From: a virus | DNA: 37,200 nucleotides | Reading direction: 5' to 3' (one strand) | IMG/VR virus record: IMGVR_UViG_3300043772_001300 | Location: 1-37,200 of that record | Part shown: one piece after another, positions 29,260 through 37,200 of the stretch | Layout of the letters: every line of letters begins with the position of its first letter | Position numbering within the stretch: position 1 is the first letter of the stretch | Translations under genes and position numbers: made by a program | The notes under the pieces: model-generated | The model's input: only the letters and a program-made list of their open reading frames with translations | Database searches by the model: none | What the model was told of the DNA's origin: nothing

Positions 29260-29415
29260 AGGCGAAAAATTTTGTCGGCCAAAAAAAATTAGGAGGCTCC
29301 CAAACGCAAAAATCCCTCCAAACAGGTTCCGAGGCGCGATCATTTTGTGCGAGTTAACCTAAGAATCTTTTAGTTAACAACTTACAAGTAAAAATCTGCG
29401 TAACTTTTTAGATCA
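29260..29415. promoter_or_regulatory. Largest non-coding stretch; candidate cos or regulatory region
   Basis: This 156-bp gap precedes the packaging block, the place where lambda-like phages carry cos. It has A/T tracts (one just before at 29250, then 29265-29273 and 29281-29290) and an imperfect dyad GTTAACCTAA...TTAGTTAAC (29353-29378). The GpA-type terminase and HNH nuclease downstream fit cos packaging. The dyad could be a terminase or regulator site. No clear promoter hexamers were found. Confidence 0.45.
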
Positions 29416-29880
29416 ATGAAATATCCTTGCCTAATTTCCAAGAAAATCTCTGAGCTTTCACCAGCAAAGTATAATCCTCGGACAATCTCTTCCGACTCAT
29501 TGGGCAGGCTTACAAAATCCTTGAGCGAGCTTGGAAATCTTCAGCCGATCACTTGGAACGCCAAGACTGGCAACATCGTGGGAGGCCACCAAAGGCTAAA
29601 GTGCTATTCGGCACTTGGGAAAGATGAGGTCGAGGTGTGGGCGGTGTGGTTGGATGAGGCGCAAGAGAAGGCGGCTAACATCGCTCTGAACAAGTTAAGC
29701 GGGGAGTTCGATATGCCCAAGCTGAAGGACATCTTGGAAGAGATCGATGTGGGGGAGATCGATGTGGATATTACCGGATTCAGCTTAGAGGAGATTAGCA
29801 AGATGATGGAGGCGAGTATGCCAGAGGAAACAGAGAGTGGAGGGGGCGAGAAGTGTTTGGCGTGTGGGAAGCCCTTGTGA
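29416..29880 (+). CDS. ParB-like N-terminal domain protein
   Basis: The 154-residue protein starts with a ParB/sulfiredoxin-like domain: LSPAKYNPRTISSDSLGRL (14-32), LQPITWN and GNIVGGHQRLK (52-62). An acidic helical part follows, then CLACGKPL at the end, which looks like half of a zinc site. Phage relatives sit next to packaging and methylase genes and may be nucleases or DNA-organising factors. No partitioning partner (ParA) exists here. It is the first gene after the long non-coding region. Confidence 0.82.
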   Translation: MKYPCLISKKISELSPAKYNPRTISSDSLGRLTKSLSELGNLQPITWNAKTGNIVGGHQRLKCYSALGKDEVEVWAVWLDEAQEKAANIALNKLSGEFDMPKLKDILEEIDVGEIDVDITGFSLEEISKMMEASMPEETESGGGEKCLACGKPL

Positions 29881-29883
29881 AGA

Positions 29884-30483
29884 ATGATAAGGCAAACCGA
29901 CCTAGCTCAAAAGTGGAATGTCTCAAGGGCGGCAATCTCCAAGTTCGTAAAGGCTGGGATGCCCCTAACAAGCGTCAACGATGCCGAGCGTTGGAAGTTG
30001 AGCAATCAAAAGCGGGTGAGCAAGACCGAGATCAGTTTGATACCATCCCCGAACTCCTTCGAGCCATCGAAGGACTCGGATGCCGAGTTGTCTGTATCGA
30101 AAACCTCGCTTGGCAGATTGAATCGAGCCAAGAACGCCGAGGTAGTTGCTTACTCATTGGTAGCTACGGCGGCAACAAACAAAAACCCAGTCGCAATGAG
30201 GGCGGCGGTGCAAGGATGGGGCGAAGCAAAAAAGCGAGTCGCAGAAGCCGAAATGGAACACGCTCGATGGGAAGAGGTGAGCCGAGTCACAGTTCGGATG
30301 GGGGAAGTGCAGGAATGGATAACGAAGTGGCACGGAGCAATCAGATCGCTTCTGGATGCCCTTCCTTCAAGCCTAGCGGCCAGAGCAAACCCATCAGACC
30401 CAGAATGTGCAAAGCAAGCCATCCAAGACGGAATCAATCAAATCTTCGTTACCATCCAGAAAGCAGAGGGGGCGTTTAAGTGA
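29884..30483 (+). CDS. Small terminase subunit (Nu1-like)
   Basis: The 199-residue protein begins with a Nu1-like HTH (TDLAQKWNVSRAAISKFVKAG, residues 5-25). It is followed by a charged linker and a long helix (EAKKRVAEAEMEHARWEEVSR) suited to oligomerisation. The position, upstream of HNH and the large terminase, is standard. It would bind the cos region and guide packaging. The start lies 3 nt after the ParB-like gene stop. A long frame in another phase is a shadow. Confidence 0.78.
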   Translation: MIRQTDLAQKWNVSRAAISKFVKAGMPLTSVNDAERWKLSNQKRVSKTEISLIPSPNSFEPSKDSDAELSVSKTSLGRLNRAKNAEVVAYSLVATAATNKNPVAMRAAVQGWGEAKKRVAEAEMEHARWEEVSRVTVRMGEVQEWITKWHGAIRSLLDALPSSLAARANPSDPECAKQAIQDGINQIFVTIQKAEGAFK

Positions 30484-30617
30484 TGCTAGCATTAAAAATA
30501 GCCGTGGGGATAGTGCTTGCAGTCGTGATTCTCAATGTGGCGTTCTGGGCTTGCATTATTCTCGCCTATCTACTCGCCACTTTATTTGAGTGCATCGGGA
30601 AGTGGATTAAAAAGTGA
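30483..30617 (+). CDS. 44-residue membrane peptide in the packaging block
   Basis: The frame starts at an ATG overlapping the terminase stop (TGATG) and overlaps the next frame by 4 nt. The product has a long hydrophobic region (IAVGIVLAVVILNVAFWACI, then ILAYLLATLF) that may span the membrane once or twice, and a Lys-rich end. Its place between terminase genes is unusual. No function is assigned. Confidence 0.55.
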   Translation: MLALKIAVGIVLAVVILNVAFWACIILAYLLATLFECIGKWIKK

Positions 30618-30688
30618 ATGAATGTTTCCTCATCATCCTTGCTACCCTTGGTTTGCTAGGATTGATTCTGCCGTTCTTTGACGAATGA
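30614..30688 (+). CDS. 24-residue membrane peptide
   Basis: A GTG start overlaps the previous stop (GTGA), and the frame ends in an ATGA overlap with the HNH gene. The product is a single hydrophobic helix (FLIILATLGLLGLILPFF) with a DE end. Two junction overlaps support translation, although the length is very small. Confidence 0.42.
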   Translation: MNECFLIILATLGLLGLILPFFDE

Positions 30689-30990
30689 AACGCTCACCCC
30701 TCAAACGCAAAACGCCACTCAAACGAGGCGGGAAACTACGCCGGGTGTCTGCCAAGAGACGAAAGCAGAACGAGGTTTATTCTGATGTGCGAGAGAAGTT
30801 TCTAGGCAACACCCCAGTCTGCCAAGTTTGCCAGAGCAAGATGGCGAGCCAAGTTCACCATAGGCGAGGGAGGTTTGGGGATAGGCTAAATGAGGTAGAG
30901 TTTTTCTTGGCGGTTTGCTTTGAGTGCCATCACAAGATTCACATGAACCCAGCGTGGGCGTATGCAAAAGATTATCTGGTTAAGAGATGA
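30685..30990 (+). CDS. HNH endonuclease
   Basis: The 101-residue protein has a basic N-terminus (SPLKRKTPLKRGGKLRR) and the HNH pattern: Cys46 and Cys49, HHRR (58-61), Cys78 and Cys81, HH (82-83) and His86. The cysteines should bind a structural zinc. HNH proteins next to the large terminase assist DNA cleavage during packaging in many cos phages. It overlaps the terminase gene by 4 nt. Confidence 0.85.
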   Translation: MKRSPLKRKTPLKRGGKLRRVSAKRRKQNEVYSDVREKFLGNTPVCQVCQSKMASQVHHRRGRFGDRLNEVEFFLAVCFECHHKIHMNPAWAYAKDYLVKR

Positions 30991-32762
30991 ACATCGGGGC
31001 GTTCAGCCGAAGTTTCTTTGAGCCAAGAGAACAACTATCAATACCAGAATGGGCAGAGAAAAACCTTACGCTCTCGGCAAGGGTAACGAACATACCCGGA
31101 GCATATTCAACAACACTCACGCCCTATGTCCGTGAACCCCTTGAGGCTTTTGGCGATGATTCGATTCGGAGGGTGGTGTTGGTCTGGGGAGCGCAGACCT
31201 CAAAGACTACAACGATTCTCGCTGGCCTAGCCTACCGAGTAGCAGAGCGGCCTTGCCCGGTCTTGTGGGTGATGCCCTCGGAACATCTAGCCCGATCATT
31301 TACAGAAACCCGCTGGCTTCCAATGGTGGATGACTGCCCAGCCCTAGCCAAAGAACGGCCAGAAAATACAGACCGAATCAAAATCCTAGAGCAACATTTT
31401 AAGCGATGCTCGGTCTGGTGGGCGGGAACAAGTGCCTCGGCTCTTTCTAGTCGCTCGATTGCTTTGCTCTGTATGGATGAGGTGGACAAGTTTCCAGAGC
31501 AAGCAGGGTCGGGGAGAGAGGCCAATCCGGTGCAGTTAGCAGAAGCACGAGTTAGCACCTACCCCAATCATTTAATCATAGCAACCAGCACCCCAACAAC
31601 TGCCGACTCAATAATTTGGGCTGAATGGCAGAAGGGCGATATGCGTTTCTACTTTGTGCCTTGTCCCCATTGTGGATTAAAACAAAAACTAATTTGGGGA
31701 CAAGTGAAGTGGGACGAGGCCGCCAAGATAGAAGATGGCGTTTATGATTATGCCCTAGTGAAATCCTCGACCTACTACGAGTGCGAGGGATGCAAGGGCA
31801 AGATTCAAGACGGCCAAAAAACCAAGATGCTCCGAGAGGGGGAGTGGAGGGCAACCAATCCCAAGGGCGAACCAGCCAGACGCTCCTATCACCTCAACGG
31901 CCTATACGCTCCGTGGGTTAGCTTCGGGAGCTTGGCGGTTAAGTTCCTGCAAGATAAACACAGCGGGATTATCGGCCTGCAAGATTTCGTGAACCGAGTT
32001 CTTGCCGAGCCTTGGATGGAACACGAATCAGAAAAGATGCAGATCGTTCCCGGTGCTTACAAGATGGGCGAAGTAAGGATGGGCGATAAGCTGATTATGA
32101 GTTGCGACATCCAAGAGGCGGGGGGCTTCCACGCTTGGTGTGTGGTTAGGGCTTGGGATTTAGAGGGCAAACCAAGGCTTGTGTGGGCGGGTAGGCTAGA
32201 AACTTGGGGCGACATAAAGGCAAAACAAGACGAGTTTGGTGTTGAGGATAAGTGCGTCTTAATTGATTCGGGCGATCAAACCCGAGATGTGTATTTGAAT
32301 TGTTGCAAGAACGGCTGGGTTGCGTTGGTCGGCTCGGACAAGACCAGCTTCTCCGAGATCGTGAACGAGCAGAAGGTGCAAAGGCCATACGCTCGAATCG
32401 CAAATGGCGACCCTTTCTCTGGTAAGGCAGTTCAATCAAAGGCAGGATGGAAGTGGAAGCTCTGCCCGATTTGGCGATGGTCGAACCCATCCATCAAAGA
32501 CATCCTCTCCCAGCTTCTCAAAGAGGAGGGCTTTATCGCCCTAGATACGCCCGATGTCTGGAAGGTGCATATTGAGGCAGAGGTGAAGGTAAGGGTTAAG
32601 AATCCTATGACTGGCAGGGAAAGACTTGTGTGGAAGCAAGTCGGGAAGCATAATCATTTAATGGATTGCGAATGTATGAACATTGTGGGTGCGGCACTCC
32701 ACGGACGGCTCAAGGTTTCACCCGCAAGTTTGACAGAGGAGGTTGAGAATGGCGAAGGGTGA
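30987..32762 (+). CDS. Large terminase subunit (GpA family)
   Basis: The 591-residue protein has the GpA-like start (LSIPEWAEKNLTLSARV), an ATPase Walker A variant GAQTSKT (68-74) and Walker B LLCMDEVD (160-167). A zinc-finger-like segment follows (PCPHC, then CEGC). The C-terminal nuclease domain includes SCDIQE and LIDSGDQ as acidic clusters. It drives DNA translocation into the prohead and cuts the concatemer. GpA-family enzymes usually package from cos sites. Confidence 0.92.
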   Translation: MNIGAFSRSFFEPREQLSIPEWAEKNLTLSARVTNIPGAYSTTLTPYVREPLEAFGDDSIRRVVLVWGAQTSKTTTILAGLAYRVAERPCPVLWVMPSEHLARSFTETRWLPMVDDCPALAKERPENTDRIKILEQHFKRCSVWWAGTSASALSSRSIALLCMDEVDKFPEQAGSGREANPVQLAEARVSTYPNHLIIATSTPTTADSIIWAEWQKGDMRFYFVPCPHCGLKQKLIWGQVKWDEAAKIEDGVYDYALVKSSTYYECEGCKGKIQDGQKTKMLREGEWRATNPKGEPARRSYHLNGLYAPWVSFGSLAVKFLQDKHSGIIGLQDFVNRVLAEPWMEHESEKMQIVPGAYKMGEVRMGDKLIMSCDIQEAGGFHAWCVVRAWDLEGKPRLVWAGRLETWGDIKAKQDEFGVEDKCVLIDSGDQTRDVYLNCCKNGWVALVGSDKTSFSEIVNEQKVQRPYARIANGDPFSGKAVQSKAGWKWKLCPIWRWSNPSIKDILSQLLKEEGFIALDTPDVWKVHIEAEVKVRVKNPMTGRERLVWKQVGKHNHLMDCECMNIVGAALHGRLKVSPASLTEEVENGEG

Positions 32763-32982
32763 TTTTATTGGGCTACCCCTTGCCACCCTAACTTCTCTGC
32801 GTGATAAGTATGTGACTTGTCTTGAGGCGATTGCGGTGGCTGGGTCTAGCTATTCGATAGCGGGACGCTCTTTTTCTAGGGCGAATCTTGGGGAAGTTCG
32901 TGATACTATCGCAGAGCTAACCCTTGCCATCCAGTCTGCCAACGGCACTCGTATCCGCACGACCTACGCCAACTTCTCGTGA
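32749..32982 (+). CDS. gpW-like head-tail connector
   Basis: The 77-residue protein starts at ATG 32749, with AGGAGG (32736-32741) upstream. It overlaps the terminase end by 14 nt and the portal start by 4 nt. It is helical with a small beta part, as in lambda gpW, whose gene also follows the large terminase. Such proteins close the portal after packaging and allow tail attachment. Confidence 0.75.
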   Translation: MAKGDFIGLPLATLTSLRDKYVTCLEAIAVAGSSYSIAGRSFSRANLGEVRDTIAELTLAIQSANGTRIRTTYANFS

Positions 32983-35762
32983 AAAAAGCCCAGCTAAACT
33001 TAATCGATAAAGCTGTTGCCTTTCTGAACCCGCAGGGGGCAGTTAATCGTATGATTGCACGGCAAAAGCTCGTCAACTTCTCTTACGATGCGGTCAAATA
33101 TACAAGGGAACGCAAAGGGCCGAGTTCGCTTTCTGGTGCGGAAGATTATCGTTCTAACTATGACCGAGTGGAGCTGATGAAAAGGGCGAGGGACTTGGCA
33201 GAGAATGTTGGCCTTGTTCGCTCCATCCTTATGAAGTTCGCCAGCCATACGGCCGCAAACATTTCTTACCAAGCCCGAACCGAGAACCCCGAAGTCAATA
33301 CCGAGGTAGAGGCATATTGGGCTGATTGGTGGGACAAGTGCGATATCTCGACTCGGCATACTGGTTCGACTCTGATGCAAGTGGCGATGATGAGTATGCT
33401 CCGAGATGGTGATTTTCTTTTCGTTTTAGTCCGAGACAAGGACGGCAACCTAAAGATTCAAGGCATCGAGGCAGATAGAGTAGGCGACCCATTTAAGGTT
33501 TATACAAGCCTAGATTTGATCGGTGGAATCCATATTGATCGAGATACTGGTGCGCCGAGTGCCTACGATATTTACAACCGAAGCATCGGGGACTTCTACA
33601 CCTACCAAGCAACCATTCCTGCAAGCCAAGCCTTTCACCTATTCGACCCACTCCGCATCGATCAATATCGTGGAGTAAGTGCTTTCCATACCGCCATAAA
33701 TGATTGCACAGACATTTACGATATCGTTAATTTCGAGAAGATGGCGGCACGAGTAGCCTCCTCCCAATCCGCAGTTGTTCGCAGGAACAACAACAATGCC
33801 TCTGATCTCTCCACGCTCACAAACGATGAAAATGTTAATGGTGATACTATCAAGCTAGAAGCGATTGAGTCGGGCAAAATCTCTTATCTAGAACCGGGCG
33901 AAGATATTGTGTTCCCCGATGGCCCGAGCCGTCCCTCCGGTGCGTTTGCAGAGTTCCACAAGATTCTTTTGCGGAACATTTGCCTTGGCCTTGGCATCCC
34001 TTATTCATTCGCCGTTGACCCTTCCGCTATGTCTGGCCCGACCGCACGCCTTGAGATGCAACAAGCAGGGCGCACCTTCCGCAGATACCAGAAGCTCCTA
34101 GATGATAAAGTGCTTCGACCGATTAAGAACATCGTAATTGCCGATGGAGTGGCAAGAGGATTGATTGAGAACAATGTTGGGAGCAGAACGACTAGGGGTA
34201 TTTTTAATTTCGGGGCAAATGTCTCTATTGATTTAGGCAGAGAATCCGCTTCCGCAATCTCCGAGTTCAAGACTGGCCTCAGAACTGCCGCCGACATCTA
34301 CGCCGAGCGAGGGCAAGATTTTGAAAGTGCTATGCGACAAAGGGCTATTGAGGCGAAGCTGATTAAGGATTTAGCACAGAAGTATGGCGTAGCCCCAGAG
34401 ACGATTTCCGATATTGTTACGCCTACACCCCCGCAACCCCAACTACCTCCCGCCCCCGCACCTAAACCAGTAGCACCCATAGAGGATAAACCAGAGGAGG
34501 ACAAGGATGAGGGAGGCGACCAGAAGCCAATTCCAGAAGACCCCATCGAACCATCCTCCGAAGAATTAGAAGTTAAAAAAAAAGATACTGAAGAGGCACT
34601 AGCAAAACTCGACCCAGCATCCATCAAGATGCTGATTGAGGGAATGATGGGCGGGATTGAGTTGGCGAAGTATGATGGGATTGATTTTACCCCACCAGAA
34701 GGAGCTAGGGAGGCCGCCAAAAGAGCCCTGGATGTGCGGGAGACGAAACCACCCAGCCAAAGGGGAATGACCCCAGTGGGCATCGCCAGAGCTAGGGATT
34801 TGCAAAATGGCGTGAAGCTATCGCCCGATACAGTAAGGCGAATGTTGAATTTCCTAACTCGCCACGAAGTCGACAAGAAGGGCGCAACTTGGGGCGAGCA
34901 AGGAAAGGGCTGGCAAGCGTGGCACGGATGGGGCGGGGATGCGGGCTTTTCTTGGGCAAAGAAAGTAGTCGGACAAATGGAGGCAAGGGACAAGAAAGAA
35001 CTAGCCGAACCGGCCTCTTGCCCAATCGCAACCCAAGACATCAAAACCAACCTAGCCAATAGGCAGACAGCGGTTGATGATGCAAACTACGGCCCAGCCA
35101 ATCCAAACGAACCCAACGAGGACTACTGGAAAGCCAAGGCAGACGAGTTCCAAGGCGATGTAGTAACGGCAAAGAAAATGCTTTGTGGTAATTGTGCGGC
35201 CTTCGATCAGAGAAGCAAAGTTTTGGGGTGCATTAAGAAGGGCATTGGAGAGGACGCAAACGAGGTGGCTATTGGTGGCGATCTGGGTTACTGCGAGATT
35301 TTTGATTTTAAGTGTGCGGCCAAAAGGACTTGTGACGCTTGGATTGTGGGCGGGCCGATTACAGATAAGAAAGAAGAACTTGCCCGACCAGTCTCCCAAA
35401 CCCCAGCCCCTCCCAAAGAACGGATCAAAGGCTCAAGGGAGAACCCCAAAGGCACGGCATCCACAAGGAGCAAAGCTGGTGACATTGAGATTTCAGAACA
35501 GAACGAAGAAGCTCTCAAGAACAAGGTTGCCGAGTTCAAGGACAAGCACCCCTCAAGGAAAGCCCCCACGCTTGGGGCATTGAAGAAAGTGTTTCGCAGG
35601 GGTGCGGGTGCGTTCTCGACCAGCTTCCGACCTACCATCAGCGGGGGCAAACCCAACTCTAGGAACGCTTGGGCGATGGCAAGGGTGAACAAGTTTCTAA
35701 AGATGGCTGGTGGCGGTGAAGTCAAGAAATCATATCGAGCGGCAGACGGCGATCTTCTTTGA
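32979..35762 (+). CDS. Portal protein with three added C-terminal domains
   Basis: The 927-residue protein starts at a GTGA overlap. Residues 1-475 are a lambda-type portal (RDLAENVGLVRSILMKF, then MLRDGDFLFVLVRD, LGIPYSFAVDPSAMSGPTAR). A Pro/Glu-rich linker spans 481-530. Next comes a domain at 569-662 (FTPPEGAREAAKRAL, then VGIARARDLQNG, RHEVDKKG, WGGDAGFSWAKK), seen elsewhere fused to phage head proteins. A six-Cys domain follows (C736, C739, C751, C772, C779, C785), then a DUF5824-like end (815-927; ERIKGSRENPKG, RRGAGAFSTS). Lambda-family portals are usually about 500-550 residues, so this one is extended. Confidence 0.88.
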   Translation: MKKAQLNLIDKAVAFLNPQGAVNRMIARQKLVNFSYDAVKYTRERKGPSSLSGAEDYRSNYDRVELMKRARDLAENVGLVRSILMKFASHTAANISYQARTENPEVNTEVEAYWADWWDKCDISTRHTGSTLMQVAMMSMLRDGDFLFVLVRDKDGNLKIQGIEADRVGDPFKVYTSLDLIGGIHIDRDTGAPSAYDIYNRSIGDFYTYQATIPASQAFHLFDPLRIDQYRGVSAFHTAINDCTDIYDIVNFEKMAARVASSQSAVVRRNNNNASDLSTLTNDENVNGDTIKLEAIESGKISYLEPGEDIVFPDGPSRPSGAFAEFHKILLRNICLGLGIPYSFAVDPSAMSGPTARLEMQQAGRTFRRYQKLLDDKVLRPIKNIVIADGVARGLIENNVGSRTTRGIFNFGANVSIDLGRESASAISEFKTGLRTAADIYAERGQDFESAMRQRAIEAKLIKDLAQKYGVAPETISDIVTPTPPQPQLPPAPAPKPVAPIEDKPEEDKDEGGDQKPIPEDPIEPSSEELEVKKKDTEEALAKLDPASIKMLIEGMMGGIELAKYDGIDFTPPEGAREAAKRALDVRETKPPSQRGMTPVGIARARDLQNGVKLSPDTVRRMLNFLTRHEVDKKGATWGEQGKGWQAWHGWGGDAGFSWAKKVVGQMEARDKKELAEPASCPIATQDIKTNLANRQTAVDDANYGPANPNEPNEDYWKAKADEFQGDVVTAKKMLCGNCAAFDQRSKVLGCIKKGIGEDANEVAIGGDLGYCEIFDFKCAAKRTCDAWIVGGPITDKKEELARPVSQTPAPPKERIKGSRENPKGTASTRSKAGDIEISEQNEEALKNKVAEFKDKHPSRKAPTLGALKKVFRRGAGAFSTSFRPTISGGKPNSRNAWAMARVNKFLKMAGGGEVKKSYRAADGDLL

Positions 35763-35779
35763 CACAACCTCGATGCTTT

Positions 35780-36853
35780 ATGCCCCTGCCCATTCCCTCC
35801 GCTGACGAATCAGAGCAAGACTTTGTATCCCGCTTTATGGGTGACGAGCAAGCTGTAAGCGACTTCCCGGACGAAAGCCAGCGTTCAGCCGTAGCCTATT
35901 CGACCTATCGGGACGAGGAGATGGATGAAATGGAGCTAGGCGGGGTGAGCATTTTGGAGGTGGGAGAGGCCAAAGGACACGACCTTTTCGTGGATAAAAC
36001 AAGCCTAGAGACTGCCCTCAAACTTATGGGAAGTGCCAAGAATGGCGTGAAGGTTAAGATGAACCACGGAAGCGGATTGGACGCAGTTGTCGGCTTTGCC
36101 CGCAACCCCCGCATTGAAGGGGATAAGCTAGTGGCAGACCTTCGCCTTCTCCGCAACTCTCCCCACTATGGTCTTATCAAAGAGATGGCCTCCGAAGCCC
36201 CCGACCAGTTCGGAGTTTCCCTAGCCTTCGTAAATGAGTCCGAGACCATCAACGGCAAGGATTACATTCGACCCCAGAGCATCGCCTCTGCTGATTTAGT
36301 TTCCTCCCCTGCGGCCACGAATGGGCTGTTTGAAGAAATGGTAAAGTTTATGGAAAAGCTGGGATATGTAAGCGGAGGAAAGACAATCCCAGCCGTAGTT
36401 AAACAATCCGTGGAGGAAGCTCCACTTGACAAAAAGGACAAAACCAATATGGAAAACACAGATTACAAAAAAGATATGGACGAAATTAAGGTTCGTCTCT
36501 CTGCCTTGGAAGAGGCAATGAAACCCAAGGAAGAAATGAAGAAAGAGGAGATGGCCGAGGAAGCTACCAAGATCGTCATCGAAAAAGAAGATGAAGATGA
36601 GAAAGAGGAGAAGACCGAGGAAATGAGCGAGGTCGTGAAAAAAGTTCTAACCGAGTTCGGCATTAAGCCCATCCCCGCCTCCCCTTCAATCGAAGTTCCT
36701 TCCGAGAAAAAGGAAGAACCCAAAACTTTTGAAGCTCTCGTGGCCGCCCATAGCGACTACGGAACAAGCAAGCTCAAGGCCATGAAAGCCGTGATGCTCT
36801 CCAACCCCAAAGAATACTCCGAGGCTCTGACTCGTGGTATTACTAAACTCTAA
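35780..36853 (+). CDS. Prohead protease fused to a scaffold
   Basis: The 357-residue protein starts with PLPIPSADESEQDFVSRFM, a pattern seen in many phage protease or head proteins. The protease region (about 55-185) has VKVKMNHGSG with His96 and FGVSLAF with Ser147, plus ADLVSSPAATNGLF, consistent with S78-like or XkdF-like prohead proteases. From about 220 on it is an acidic, Lys/Glu-rich coiled coil that looks like a scaffold, with a short folded end. ATG 35780 is chosen over TTG 35759. The protease should cut itself and head proteins during maturation. Confidence 0.85.
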   Translation: MPLPIPSADESEQDFVSRFMGDEQAVSDFPDESQRSAVAYSTYRDEEMDEMELGGVSILEVGEAKGHDLFVDKTSLETALKLMGSAKNGVKVKMNHGSGLDAVVGFARNPRIEGDKLVADLRLLRNSPHYGLIKEMASEAPDQFGVSLAFVNESETINGKDYIRPQSIASADLVSSPAATNGLFEEMVKFMEKLGYVSGGKTIPAVVKQSVEEAPLDKKDKTNMENTDYKKDMDEIKVRLSALEEAMKPKEEMKKEEMAEEATKIVIEKEDEDEKEEKTEEMSEVVKKVLTEFGIKPIPASPSIEVPSEKKEEPKTFEALVAAHSDYGTSKLKAMKAVMLSNPKEYSEALTRGITKL

Positions 36854-36871
36854 TAAAAGGATAATACTAAA

Positions 36872-37200
36872 ATGGCAACAAATATTGACGGTGGTGCAGT
36901 TCGCACCTTTAACTTCGCTTCGGCGATTTCGGCTTACCGATTCGTCCAAATCGGAACAGATGGATTGGCAGTAGCGGCAGTCTCCGGCACGGCTCGTGCG
37001 GTTGGCTCTACTATTTCCGATGTGGCGGCTGGTGACAACGGTGCAGTCAAGCTGTTCTACCCAACCTTCTTTGCAACTTGTGATGTGGCGATTGCGGCTG
37101 GTGGCCTAGTGGCTACTAGCACGGCTGGCCTCGTAACAACTGCGGCCGCTAATGTTGGCGTTGTCGGAGTTGCTCTCGAAGGTGGCGCGGCCGATGCAGT
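36872..37200 (+). CDS. Head decoration-like protein, 5' part (continues at 1)
   Basis: The frame begins ATNIDGGAVRTFNFA and runs to the end of the window. It continues at base 179 of the left end to a stop at 209, encoding 119 residues in total. AAGGA upstream is a moderate Shine-Dalgarno. The protein is small, neutral and beta-rich. It lies between the protease-scaffold and the capsid genes, the usual place of gpD-like decoration or DUF2190-like proteins. Confidence 0.8.
   Translation, partial: MATNIDGGAVRTFNFASAISAYRFVQIGTDGLAVAAVSGTARAVGSTISDVAAGDNGAVKLFYPTFFATCDVAIAAGGLVATSTAGLVTTAAANVGVVGVALEGGAADA
37023..37200. repeat. Terminal redundancy, right copy
   Basis: This matches bases 1-178 except T at 37150 instead of C at 128. 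Both codons (GCT, GCC) encode alanine. The copy indicates that the window is a circular or circularly permuted molecule opened inside the decoration gene. Confidence 0.9.

Noticed and set aside
29853-30479. 208-codon + strand frame overlapping the small terminase gene
   Set aside because: It is rich in Arg and Ser, lacks a family pattern and a ribosome site, and the overlapping frame has a clear Nu1-like HTH.
34298-35059. 253-codon open frame on the minus strand
   Set aside because: It lies fully inside the portal gene, has Ser/Pro-rich shadow composition, no ribosome site, and no other minus-strand gene exists.
1-37200. Search for CRISPR arrays, tRNAs, insertion sequences, integrase and repressor genes
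   Set aside because: None was seen by eye: no regularly spaced repeats, no cloverleaf, no transposase or recombinase motifs.

Overview
The window is a complete tailed-phage genome (siphovirus-like, class Caudoviricetes), linearised inside a small capsid gene. Bases 1-178 recur at 37023-37200 with one silent mismatch. Closing the circle restores an intact 119-codon gene and gives a unit of 37,022 bp. Every gene I can support is on the + strand, packed head to tail with many 4-nt ATGA/GTGA overlaps. I found no tRNA, CRISPR array, insertion sequence, integrase, phage-type repressor or DNA polymerase. This suggests a virulent phage that borrows the host replisome. Two small lipoproteins next to membrane peptides (spanin-like) suggest a Gram-negative host. 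Some genes have strong Shine-Dalgarno sites, but the host phylum cannot be read from the sequence.

Layout, starting at packaging: a 156-bp non-coding stretch (29260-29415; candidate cos or regulatory region), a ParB-like protein, a Nu1-like small terminase, two membrane micro-peptides, an HNH nuclease, a GpA-type large terminase, a gpW-like connector, a very long four-domain portal, a protease-scaffold fusion, a head decoration protein and the major capsid protein (29416 to 1210, through the origin). A strong terminator follows the capsid gene. Next come a lectin-like protein and a 5-kb sugar-modification cassette (2108-7103): a double GT2 enzyme with TPR-like helices, three SAM methyltransferases, another GT2 and a GT9-like protein. 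This cassette sits inside the virion-gene block.

The head-tail and tail module (7120-17793) holds two tandem paralogous completion proteins, a repeat-rich fibre, a second lectin-like protein, a candidate tube protein, a lambda G/GT-type pair with a GGGAAAC slippery heptamer, a 526-residue tape measure, and fibre or baseplate proteins. The lysis cassette (17809-18860) has a holin-like peptide, a nested spanin-like pair and an M15-type endopeptidase.

The early and DNA-metabolism region (18864-29259) encodes a MazG-like protein, a metallophosphoesterase, a thiol-hydrolase-like protein behind a good sigma70-type promoter, a ligase-like adenylation domain, a PD-(D/E)XK nuclease, a recombination protein with an SSB-like C-terminal tip, a replication organiser, several HTH proteins, a cytosine-C5 methyltransferase with a long overlapping second reading frame, a CmoA-like methyltransferase and a secreted 3D-domain protein.

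The most unusual signals are the sugar-modification cassette among structural genes, the overlapping frame inside the methyltransferase gene with its own Shine-Dalgarno site, the multi-domain portal, and a recurring GAAATCCT leader element, twice preceded by a hairpin.
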